Source: Ditylenchus dipsaci (Eukaryota > Nematoda > Chromadorea > Rhabditida > Anguinidae). From it: a stretch of DNA of 64,000 nt. Of this stretch, positions 49,001-56,162 are shown one piece after another. The translations under genes and the position numbers were made by a program. Each line of letters begins with the position of its first letter. Positions within the stretch are counted from its first letter, which is position 1. The stretch is taken from NCBI GenBank assembly GCA_004194705.1, contig SADC01000580.1, positions 62,001 to 126,000 of the forward strand, in the 5' to 3' direction. The notes below the pieces were generated by a model that had not been told where the DNA came from, searched no databases, and saw nothing but the letters and a program-made list of their open reading frames with translations.

Positions 49001-52000
49001 AAACGACCATTTAGCAAATTCGCGCTTAATTTTTTTCTTAGCAAAACGACCGCTTAGCAAATCGACCACTTAGCAAATCGCCGCTTAAATTTCGGGGTAC
49101 AGCCCAATTTTATAAGCAAATTGACCATGCTAAACACCAATCCGGGTACTTGTCTAGTTGGGAACCCCTCCCCCCCCCCCAAGACTAACACAACAGCAGT
49201 AACAAAACCACTTACCGTATATTCTCTATTAGAAGGCCCGGGCCTTCTATTTTTCAACCCTAAAAAAGTCGGAAAAATTTGGGTCGATTTTGAGATTTTT
49301 GCGTGCTCAACCAAAATTTAAAAGTGGAATCAGGTAAGCTCGTGTTAACTAAGAAAACGCGAAAAACAGATTTGCGAATTTCTTTTTCTAGGCTGATATA
49401 TAGGTCCTCAAGGGGGCCTTCTAATAGAGAGGGGCCTTCTATTAGAGAGGGGCCTTCTAATCGAGAATATACGGTATTAATATTTTCTTTCTTTCATTTT
49501 CTTTCCACATTCGCATGTACCTGCTAGGGTTGGCCTTCCTCCCTTATATTATTAGTATATTATTTTGCGCCATTTTAGTTGCTCGATCTAAATCTGCGAT
49601 AAAAAGTGGCTAAGTATCAGCACAGAGAAAAGTTGAACCGCAAAAACTGCAAAAAAATCGACGTTTTCAAAAGTGATGATTTTTACTTTTTTGACTTTTA
49701 GTCATAAAATAGCGTTTTTCTATTTGGCATGTTACATACCGTTTTGAAGGCCGTAATGTCAGCGTCATTTCAAGCTGAAACACGTTATATGTTATACGCT
49801 AGAGTCTGAAAATAAAAGTTATAATCAATTTAGTAAATGTACCTAAAGTGGATTTCTTCAAATATTTGAACTACAGTCGAGTCTCGATATAACGCGACCT
49901 CTCGGGACCGTAAAAAGGTCGCGGTATATCAAGGGTCGCGTTATTTCGAAGGTAAATTTGACTGACTTCCTTTTGCTGGGATCATTTGAAGGGTCGCGTT
50001 ATATCAAGGGTCGCGTTATATCGGGGTCGCGTTATATCGCGACTCGAATGTACTAAAAACGCCATCAAGAATGGCGTTTTTGAAAAAAATGAATTTACAG
50101 ACGTGTTTTCCATGAAATTCTGCACTAGAAACAACAGGTCTTACAATCGGCCTTTCCCGTGTTAACTATATCCAGGTACCTTTTCTGGTTTATTTAGCTT
50201 GGGGGACCAAGGCAATTGGTCAATTTATGTTAACCAAAATTTTTTGAAACCTTTACTTTTAGTACGGAAATTGCTATAAAACAACTTTTTATTGTTTTTA
50301 GCGTAAATAGTTACTTAGAAGACGTCTAAACACTATTCACAGTTGACACCATTTCAAAAAAATATATTATCTACATACAGGTGTAAAATAAGTTACTGAT
50401 AAATTAGTGAAAGCTTATATTTAGGGTTGTCGATGTGGAATCGTCACTTTTGGACATTTTTTGAATTCTAGCTCCGAAAGCCATCTGTATTTGTGCTCGG
50501 TGACGCTTTTGTTAAAATTCAGTGATATTTCCAACCAAATGGTATATCAAGCGTCAAAATTAGTTTACAAAATTTTCATGCACATGGCCGTTCTTTTCGA
50601 CGTGGGGCGACGTCAAAATCGACTTTTGACGTCACCCCACGTCGAAAAGAACACCACGTGCATGAAAATTTTCTAACTAATTTTGTTGCTTGATATACCA
50701 TTTTGTTGGAAATATAGTCGATTTTCGTAAACGGTATCAGCGAAAAAAAAAAGGCTTTTGGAGCTAAAATTTAAAAAATGTCCAAAATCGACAAACTCCA
50801 CGGTGATAACCCTACTTATATCGTATTGATCAAGTGTTGTTTTAAATCCTTTTTTCTCCTCTTTAGAATAGTGTATAAAAGTAAGCTGGAATTTTTTATA
50901 AAAGCCAGGATCTGGCTCTAAACGACCATAAGGTCATTTTTAGAAGTTGGAATGCATTGTCATCACTTCACGCAAACAAAGTTCAATTATAATCAAAGCT
51001 CTATATAATGTTTAGCCTGAGGACCAGCTTTAGGTGAAGATTATGAGGAGTGATCGCTGTATAGAGCTTCGATTGTGAGTATTTCAATACTTACATGCTT
51101 AAGAGCATTAGGTCAATATTTAAGCACGACTTCCAACCGACTCGTCACAAATACTGACTCGTTATACCGACTCGTTACATTGACAAGTCGTTACAGCAAC
51201 TCGTCACACGTTTTCAAATTTGATCTGAATCTTTAACAAAACAAGCGACTGTTGAATTTTTGACCTTTTTAAATGTTTTTATTTAAGTTGCTATAAAAAT
51301 TGAGTTTCGGGCACTTTGAATACTCGACCATTTGACTCTTATAACATGTATTTCAACATACGAGTTGTCAAAAAGACCCTCTACTGTATTTTCTCTATTA
51401 ATTACCCGGGTAATTATTTTTCAACCCTTGAAAAATCTAAAAAAAAATATTTTGATTTTGAGATTTTGGGTGCTCAACCAAAATCTGAAAAGTGGAATCA
51501 ACTAAGTTCGTTGTAATAAAAAAACGCAAAAAACAGATTTGCAAAATAATTTTTTGAGCTGAGACACAGGGGGTAATTATTAGAGAGGGGGTAATTGATA
51601 GAGAAAATACGGTATTTGCATTTCTGATCAAGAGTCTTGCTCGGAATCATGTCTAAGGTAAGTGAGTGCGCGCATCTCTAACTCTTAAGCCCCTTGGAGT
51701 TGAGATGCGCACACCCTCATAGCTTAGACACAAATGACTCGGAAGTGACTCTGGATGCATAAAAACATGCATACCAGAGTCTATTCGTGTGGTGGGCCCC
51801 AGCATTCAATATTATGTTTAACGCCTTTTTTCACAAAAGCAGTCTCTTTCCACCCTAATACAGCCATAAATCTCTTTTTTTAATAATTTTTTTTTAACTT
51901 TTTATGGGTCAGAACTCAAAAGTAATGTCATCTACTTTGTTTAGAAGTTATCATAGTCAAGATAGTCAAGTTAAAGAAGTTAAGATAGTCTGTCTGTTTG

Positions 52001-53931
52001 CTTAAAGAATTTCTTTTATACTCAAAGCATAAGTTTGATATGATTGCTCTTGTTATAAGGGGGCTGGAAGGACCTGGAAGAACCAAAGAGCAGTCTACGA
52101 TGGCCAAATTCCCAGGAACTAGCACCGCCCTTGCTCGCCCAGTATAAAACAAGAGGAAGAGTGGAAAAGGGGACTTTCCTGGGCCAAAGGAAAGGCACTT
52201 TGGTCCTTCTTAGATTGTGTGTCCTTTTAGTAGTATTTTTGCCGAGGCCCTAACTTAAGGTATCCAGCCTTGGGTAGGGTTGGCAGACCGACCCCCGGTC
52301 GGCCTACCAACCCGCCCTAAACATGCATGACAATATGGGGGCTAGCTAGGATGTCATAAATGATGGAAATGTTGCACTGTTTATATTTTAACTGTAATTG
52401 GATAATAAACAGTGCTGTTTAAACATAGTTATAATTATACTTAATTATACGCATAATTACAACCCCCGAAAATACTACAGCTCTTGAAAATTGTATGTAG
52501 GATTTGCTGAATAGACAGCTCTGTCCTACGTAATTGTGAAAATTTAAGTCAAAAAAATCGTTTTGGAAAAATTACACAATCGTTTCTTCTGGTCAAACAT
52601 TTCACATTTAGTAATCATTAACCCTCAACAGTGACTTTTCATTTTTGAGAGCAGTTCTATAAGCAAATCGAGGTTCTTGTCGGTTACCGTATATTCTTTA
52701 TTAAAGGCCCCGGGGCCTTTATTTTTCAACCTTCGAAAAATCCGGAAATTGTAAATCAAAAATGGTTCTAACTCTGAAATCCTGGTCAAAAATCAAGGGG
52801 GGGGGGGCTTTTATTAGAGAGGGGCCTTTAATAGAGAATATACGGTATCCGGACTACCTCTACTATTTTTTTCTCTGGTAGTTCTGTTTATGGATAGAGA
52901 TAGTCCGTATAACCGACAAGAACCCAAATCGATCACGCTGAACATGAATCCCGTGTCACAACTCCAGGTTATCCTAGGACAGAAAATGTTTAACGTGAAA
53001 ATATTGTTTCAAAAATTTATTAGTTTTTTCATACTGTCGTGCTCCGCACGGAATGTAAATGAATTTGTTGTGCAGTGATTTTGGTGTATTTAAAACTATT
53101 TAAATACATTCAATTAACATATTTCATTTCGCTAGTATTTGTTTGCATTTTGTTATCTTTTTGTTAGATGTTTTTTGTTTTTATTGTATTTCGTGTTAAC
53201 GGATGCTTTTCTTTATTGTGGTGTTCTATCGCACCTAATTTTGCACATCTAAGTAAAAAATTAAAAACATGACGCAATTGTTTCTCCGGACCAAACAAAA
53301 TACATTTAGGTGACATAAAACCTCAACAATATGTCATTGGGAAGCTGAGTTTTTGCGCTTTTTGATAAGTTGTGAAATGCATGCATGGGTTTAGAAATTT
53401 TTTGTTTACTAGCTGATTTTATGAACATACCCAAGTCACACTTGACAACATTTAGAACTTGGTAAAAATCTCGAACCAAACCGCTTTTTTAACGGTTTTT
53501 ACATTAGGATTTTTCGTCAAATTCTGCTGCAGTCATGGCTTCACGTGTTAAAAATTCTTTTTCACAAAAGGAATCTTTTTGATCAAAGGGTGATTTCGGG
53601 TAGGCGCACTATCGAATACAGTCAAGCCTCGGTTATCCGCCACCCAAATTTTTTTAATTTGGCCGAGATTGACTTATTCCCCGTCATCTCATCCCTCAGT
53701 TAACCGCCACCTTCGGTTATCCGCCACCCTAAGATTAAAAGAGATTTGACTGTAGCATCAAATAATGTTCTTGTAAAATTACCTGAAAGACTGCTTAATG
53801 GGTCCAAATTTTGAGTTGACATTTCCTTTAACTACATATGCTGAAGATGATTTCTTGGGCAAATTTGAAATATATTTCCAACTGAGAAGTGCAATAAATA
53901 TTGTTGCAGCTATATAAAATAAGAAGACCAT
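37063..53931 (-). CDS. LACT-type serine beta-lactamase-like protein, copy B
   Basis: Eight exons: 53783-53931, 44792-44880, 44308-44501, 41141-41376, 40375-40579, 40230-40331, 40054-40184, 37063-37236. The N-terminal anchor is MVFLFYIAATIFIALLSW. The SxxK motif is STTK in a CAFSTTK context, the second-site block is YHAVTIGFVLDQLVRRVD, and the C-terminal block is MGYGGQFCCIDLKND ending KAAENRP. Intron 1 spans 8.9 kb and intron 3 spans 2.9 kb; both are stuffed with mobile elements. Relative to copy C, one base is missing in exon 2 (LWGG reads as LWVV), two in exon 3 and one each in exons 5 and 7, with one extra A in exon 4. If these lesions are real the copy is a pseudogene. If they are consensus errors it encodes about 430 residues. 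The exon 5 donor is the weakest splice call. Confidence 0.8.
37985..38640. mobile_element. GC-core fold-back element (copy 3), split by a pogo-like MITE
   Basis: The left core is GGAATCATGTCTCAGGTAAG, then GAGTTGAGATGCGCACACCC, then CTCTGGATGCATGAAAAAGC. At GCATGCATA the sequence is interrupted by the MITE at 38,170-38,581, then resumes TACCAGAGTCTATTTATGCG. Removing the MITE and one TA restores the hairpin exactly. Confidence 0.75.
38170..38581. mobile_element. pogo-like MITE, private word ATAAGCCGGCACC
   Basis: It starts CAGTCAAACCTCGATAAGCC and ends GGCTTATCGAGGTTTGACTG, with a TA duplication at both edges. The word ATAAGCCGGCACC (or its inverse) occurs at both ends and as an inverted pair at 38,345-38,395. 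The body is shared with the copies at 32,113 and 46,825. Confidence 0.85.
38738..38799 (-). pseudogene. tRNA-like sequence with good B box
   Basis: Read on the minus strand: GTGGGGAAGCGGCGGCGGAC, then TGTGAAAGTCGGCC, then GTCGGTTCGATTCCCACTG. GGTTCGATTCC is a consensus B box. The D-arm region is shortened and the acceptor stem is not convincing, so this is a pseudogene or SINE head. The short C-rich/G-rich palindrome at 38,805-38,850 follows directly. Confidence 0.4.
39028..39331. repeat. CCAAGTGG-family fold-back (copy 2)
   Basis: The left end is CCAAGTGGTCGTCACC and the right end GGGCGACCACTTGG. Inner arms ACACGCTGGAGATGGTTTGA and TCAAACCATCTTCAACGTGT pair. It lies in the last intron of LACT-B. 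Confidence 0.65.
40615..40873. repeat. 259-bp palindrome ending TACCTATA / TATAGGTA
   Basis: The left arm ACCAGTCAATTAACCTTGAC and GAAATCAGCTTGGGGACCAA return inverted on the right. The centre is an AT-rich loop near 40,740. It lies 36 bp from LACT-B exon 5 and contains the recurrent CTTGGGGACCAAGGCA motif. Confidence 0.75.
41757..42726 (-). mobile_element. Tc1/mariner-like element with ~200-bp TIRs and transposase fragments
   Basis: The ends are CAGGGTGGTGCAAGTATCTT and AATACTTGCGCCGCCCTG. The arms match over roughly 200 bp (both contain TTTCATAAACACATCAACC). The minus strand encodes NNLVFCDETHFQLNGGVNRH followed by NFCYWDDNDP, which resembles the catalytic-region FxDExHF..GxVNxxNxRYW block of Tc1-related transposases, and near 42,300-42,540 an N-terminal fragment (KAFCVVEFGKKGALL). 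The middle is deleted. It lies in LACT-B intron 3. Confidence 0.65.
42769..43217 (+). mobile_element. pogo/Tigger MITE encoding a CENP-B-type helix-turn-helix
   Basis: The ends CAGTCAACTCTCCCTACTAT and ATAGTAGGGAGAGTTGACTG have TA on both sides. The word CTACTATGGCAC repeats at least six times. The centre keeps a plus-strand start, MNSEKRKRTDFTLEQKRAII, then EAAKRESNQTKLAKDF, the N-terminal CENP-B/Psq-type DNA-binding helix-turn-helix of pogo/Tigger transposases. No DDE domain remains. This copy ties the CAGTC family to a transposase class. Confidence 0.85.
43330..43396. repeat. (TTTA)n simple repeat
   Basis: Runs of TTATTTATTATTTATTTATT. It lies in LACT-B intron 3, just after the pogo MITE. 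Confidence 0.8.
43455..43500. mobile_element. Fragment of GC-core fold-back element (copy 4)
   Basis: Only the left block AAGGGTCTTACTCGGAATTA / TGTCTAAGGTGCG is present. The rest is replaced by repeated CTAATCTCTAA. Confidence 0.5.
43831..44027. repeat. Fold-back element with ACTCTTTCGAGT core (copy 1)
   Basis: ATTAAAGGACCATGGTCTTT at the left returns inverted at the right (AAAGACCATGGTCCTTTAAT). The inner arms CGTCTATCAGTGTACTC and GAGTACACTGATAGACG surround a TTCGAGTAATTCGAAACC centre. A relative lies at 62,027-62,212. Confidence 0.7.
44524..44766. mobile_element. CCGTAT-family MITE, private word AATCGGCC
   Basis: The left end is CCGTATTTGCTGTAATAATC, then GGCCATGGCCGTTTATTTTT; the right end is GTGGCCGTTTATTAGAGAG, then TGGCCGATTATTAGAGC and AAATACGG. 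TA flanks. Confidence 0.85.
45223..45439. mobile_element. Degenerate CCGTAT-family MITE
   Basis: The body (TACGGACTTCATATCTCAGC; TCCACTTTTCAGATTTTGGT) and right end GGAATTAATAGAGAACATTC match the family, but the CCGTAT termini are eroded. Confidence 0.5.
45460..45662. mobile_element. GC-core fold-back element (copy 5)
   Basis: Core blocks are GGAATTATATCTAAGGTAAG, GCGCGCATCTCTAACCC, GAGATGCGCACACCCACACA and CTCTGGATGCATAAAAATGC, then CATACCAGAGTTTCTTTATG. The GC-rich loop differs from other copies. Confidence 0.7.
46296..47440. mobile_element. GC-core fold-back element (copy 6) carrying a nested pogo-like MITE
   Basis: The arms begin GGCGCATTTTTTGCACATTT and end inverted near 47,435 (TAGTAAAAAATGCGCC). 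The core at 46,540-46,790 has GGAATTATGTCTCGGGTAAG and GTTGAGATGCGCACACCCAC, and the GTGCGCACCCACATACTTAG section is duplicated. The MITE at 46,825-47,249 is inserted between core and right arm. Confidence 0.7.
46825..47249. mobile_element. pogo-like MITE, private word TATAGTGCGACC
   Basis: It starts CAGTCAAACCTCGTTATAGT and ends ACTATAACGAGGTTTGACTG, with TA on both sides. The word recurs as an inverted pair at the centre (about 47,010-47,065: GATATAGTGCGACCC and GGTCGCACTATATC). The body between is the one shared with the copies at 32,113 and 38,170. Confidence 0.85.
47831..48231. repeat. CCAAGTGG-family fold-back (copy 3) inside a tRNA-T-arm-like inverted repeat
   Basis: The inner element, 47,877-48,185, begins CCAAGTGGTCGTCCACTTGG and ends inverted. 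The outer arms are TGCACCCAGGTGGATTCGAA (left) and its complement GGTTCGCATCCACCTGGGTGC (right). The arm reads as a tRNA T arm (GGTTCGAATCC), so the unit may derive from a tRNA-related SINE pair. Confidence 0.65.
48249..48312 (+). pseudogene. tRNA-like 3' half
   Basis: ACTGGTTCGAATCCCTCTGG contains a consensus B box. No matching 5' half with acceptor pairing is evident. It adjoins the tRNA-like fold-back just upstream. Confidence 0.35.
48440..48895. repeat. Near-perfect 456-bp palindrome
   Basis: CCAGTGTTTTCATAACTAAC at the left is mirrored at the right end. The centre at about 48,655-48,680 is TTAAACTAACTGTTAAACTA and its inverse. The arms exceed 220 bp with very few differences. The open frame crossing it is a by-product of the palindrome. 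Confidence 0.8.
49215..49474. mobile_element. CCGTAT-family MITE, private word AGAAGGCC
   Basis: The left end is CCGTATATTCTCTATTAGAA then GGCCCGGGCCTTCTATTTTT. The right end carries GGGGCCTTCTAATAGAGA, GGGGCCTTCTATTAGAGA and GGGGCCTTCTAATCGAGA before ATATACGG. The word occurs twice at the left (direct and inverted) and three times at the right. TA flanks. Confidence 0.9.
49874..50050. mobile_element. Short pogo-like MITE, private word ATATAACGCGACC
   Basis: It starts CAGTCGAGTCTCGATATAAC and ends GGTCGCGTTATATCGCGACT, then CGAATG, with TA edges. The word or its complement occurs about six times. It is present only in the right arm of the 45.0-50.4-kb composite, so it inserted after that arm formed. 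Confidence 0.75.
50424..50811. repeat. ~388-bp palindrome
   Basis: GGGTTGTCGATGTGGAATCG on the left pairs with CGACAAACTCCACGGTG and flanking bases on the right. The centre near 50,620 contains GACGTGGGGCGACGTCAAAA and its complement. Confidence 0.65.
51385..51612. mobile_element. CCGTAT-family MITE, private word AATTACCC
   Basis: The left end is TGTATTTTCTCTATTAATTA, then CCCGGGTAATTATTTTTCAA. The right end is GGGTAATTATTAGAGAGG, then GGGTAATTGATAGAG and AAAATACGG. The left terminus has lost its CC. Confidence 0.8.
51626..51801. mobile_element. GC-core fold-back element (copy 7)
   Basis: GGAATCATGTCTAAGGTAAG, GAGTGCGCGCATCTCTAACT, GAGTTGAGATGCGCACACCC, CTCTGGATGCATAAAAACAT and CATACCAGAGTCTATTCGTG are all present. 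The GC-rich loop is almost absent (AAGCCCCTTG). Confidence 0.7.
52687..52845. mobile_element. CCGTAT-family MITE with shortened core, private word AAAGGCCCC
   Basis: The left end is CCGTATATTCTTTATTAAAG, then GCCCCGGGGCCTTTATTTTT. The right end is GGCTTTTATTAGAGAGG, then GGCCTTTAATAGAG and AATATACGG. TA flanks. The body is internally deleted. Confidence 0.85.
53619..53752. mobile_element. Short pogo-like MITE, private word TTATCCGCCACC
   Basis: It starts CAGTCAAGCCTCGGTTATCC and ends AAAGAGATTTGACTG. The word appears three times, all in the same orientation, unlike sister copies. It lies just inside LACT-B intron 1, about 30 bp from exon 1. Confidence 0.7.
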
Positions 53932-54563
53932 TATATTTCTTAAACTTTACAAGGTTAGCAATACAAAATTGCAAATGAAATTTCTATTTTGTAAAAACGG
54001 TTATCAGTGGAAGAAACTGTTTTATAAAAAGGGGTGGGAATTCCCATTCACACATATTTTGTAGATTATGATTGTAGTTTGTACAGAGTGTGGCCATTTT
54101 TTTCCAGATTTCATTTGCTCATAACGTTATTAAAAAACGGTCAAATTGTTTTACACCTTCAAATAATTTTTTCACCCCTCAAATTTGAAAGCTTTGTTTT
54201 TTTTCAAAAAGTTCCCAATTTTTGCAAGTTTTAATACCAGCGTGTAGCCCTGGGTCTCAGCTTTCTAACAAGCTATCAACTGACTTATTGAGATTTCTAG
54301 AAATAAGGGAAAAAAGTCTTTGCTTTTGAATAGCCGAGGTCTGAAAAAGGAAAAAATAGAAGACCTTTTTTTAAGAGCGATTTTTTCTAATTTTGGACCT
54401 GGACCCTAACCAAGAGACTGATAGCGATTTTCAGTATTCCAGATTATTACTCTAATACCCTACCTACGATAAGCTCACAACGATGGCATGCATCAAATTT
54501 TCCGATTTTATCACTCAGTTTTGAGATAATGGCCTCCAAAGTCAAGCACTCGGAAATTTGACA

Positions 54564-55612
54564 TTTTTATTTATTTTTATTTCAATTAAACAGTTATTAC
54601 AAGATTGCTAACATTTTCAACATTGCTAAGGGTTAAAAAAGGCTTTGGACAAACCAGCTCTTATGGTAGCAAAAAATAATAAAAATAAACAGAATTTAAC
54701 ATATAGTCGCTATAGAAGATTCATAAAAATAAAATCCCAATTTCAAAACAAAAGGGAAATAAATAATCTTCTAAAAGTTTAACAAAGGCATCGGGGTCAG
54801 AGTTAGCCCAAGTTTTAATTTTGTTATAAAATTCTTTAGATGAGTCCGAGTTTATTATACTTTCAGGTAGGAGATTCCAGATACTTGTTAGTATAACAAA
54901 AAAAATATGTTGTGTTTTAGTTATGTGTTTCTTAGTTTGGATGGTAAGAGGACGGGCCCTGTTTCTGCTACATACAGAATAAAAGCAAGAAGGTTGAATA
55001 TGAGTTTGATTTTTTAGAATTTTAAAAGTGGTGGTTAAATCTTTAATTAAGCGCCTTGGGGAGAGTTCCTGGAGTTTACAATATTATAAGGAGTTTTAGG
55101 ATCAAGACTGCATTTTCTCAATGCTTTTCGTGTGAAAAATTTTTGAACCCTTTCTAATCGTTTGGAATCTTTTGAATATCCTGGGTTCCAAACTTCAGAA
55201 GCGTATTCTAGTTGAGGGCGAACATAGGTTTTATAGGCGAAAATTAAAGTTTCTAAGTGATCAGTTCTTAAGATTCTTTGAAGCTGGTGAGCTTTGAAAA
55301 TAGCAATTTTAGGGAAATGTGTAGAGAAAAAAAGAGGTTGTGGTCGATTAGGATACCTAGATCACGTATTGATACAGAGGATGGTAGAATTCGGTTGTTT
55401 AGAGAATAAGGTTTTTTCAAGTTATTTTTTTCTAAATAGAGCACTTCCGATTTGTGTGGTGAAATTATTAGCCTCCAATTCGCAGACAACTTTTGAATAG
55501 CTATAAGACTTTCATTCATAACTTCGCATTTTAAATCGTTTCTGTGTTTCACATTGAGTTTGACATCATCGGCATAAATTTTTATGCCAATACTTTGAGG
55601 GAGGGGGCCTGT
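54564..55612 (-). mobile_element. 5'-truncated non-LTR retrotransposon (LINE) reverse transcriptase end
   Basis: The minus strand encodes IGIKIYADDVKLNVKH (the YADD catalytic box of reverse transcriptase at 55,565-55,576), NWRLIISPHKSEVLY and ILPSSVSIRDLGILID. After a frame break it continues AYKTYVRPQLEYASEVWNPG and KRLERVQKFFTRKALRK, and after another ELSPRRLIKDLTTTFKILKN. It terminates at 54,721-54,723 and is followed by an AATAAATA-rich tail. This is the C-terminal third of a jockey/CR1-like pol. The endonuclease and most of the RT are missing, so it is a dead insertion. Confidence 0.8.
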
Positions 55613-55699
55613 TGATTTTCGGTGAAAAATGCTTTGGTCTCCCCTGTTGTTTTTCAATCTTATTTTAATGTGAAAAATCCCTATGATAACATTGAAAAA

Positions 55700-55800
55700 A
55701 CAACAGGGAGGACCAAGGCAAAATATGGAAAAAATCAACAAGGGGGACCAAGGCAAAATATGGAAAAAATCAACAAGGGGGACCAAGGCAAAATTTGCAA
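55700..55800. repeat. 33-34-bp tandem repeat, three units
   Basis: The unit GGGGGACCAAGGCAAAATAT, followed by GGAAAAAATCAACAA, occurs three times; the last is partial. The GGGACCAAGGC motif is the same one found in many fold-backs of the window. Confidence 0.75.
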
Positions 55801-56162
55801 CCGATTCTGCAGTAGTGCCAACTTTATTTTACCAAAATGTCCTTTATTTGAGAACTTTGATTTCCGAGCTCTGGTTTAAAATTAATAAAATTTAAGTTTT
55901 TGAAAAGCTCTTCTGAACTTATGCTACACCAGTCAATAACTTTAGACAGAAAATACAGGTGCATATTAATTGATTTTTGTTTGTTGATTTTATTTGTTGA
56001 TTGTCTGAATTTTTCATAGATTGCTGAAAATGCTTAGAAGACAAAAAAATTCTAACTAAAAAGGCAGATTTTTGATGAAAGACAATTTTTAATTTATTTT
56101 ATTTTTCACATAAGCGCAAATGACCAATGCTTCAACAATCAATAAGAGTGCGAATACTTCAT

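Larger units (their letters stand above)
44990..50350. mobile_element. ~5.4-kb nested inverted-repeat composite in LACT-B intron 1
   Basis: The outer arms begin GTCAACTGTGAA (about 44,990) and end TTCACAGTTGAC (about 50,350). A second block, about 45,700-45,970 (ACACGGGAAAGGCCGATTGT; AGCTTGAAATGACGCTGACA), returns inverted at about 49,735-50,163. A third block, about 46,042-46,200 (GCTGTACCCCGAAATTTAAG; GCTAAGCGGTCG repeats), returns inverted at about 48,935-49,110. Inside and between the arms lie GC-core fold-backs (45,460 and 46,296), pogo-like MITEs (46,825 and 49,874), a CCAAGTGG fold-back (47,877), a 456-bp palindrome (48,440) and a CCGTAT MITE (49,215). Confidence 0.65.
53932..56162. 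other. Intergenic region between LACT-B and LACT-C
   Basis: It holds the truncated LINE (54,564-55,612) and a 33-bp tandem repeat (55,700-55,800). No other gene or structured element is supported. Confidence 0.5.
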
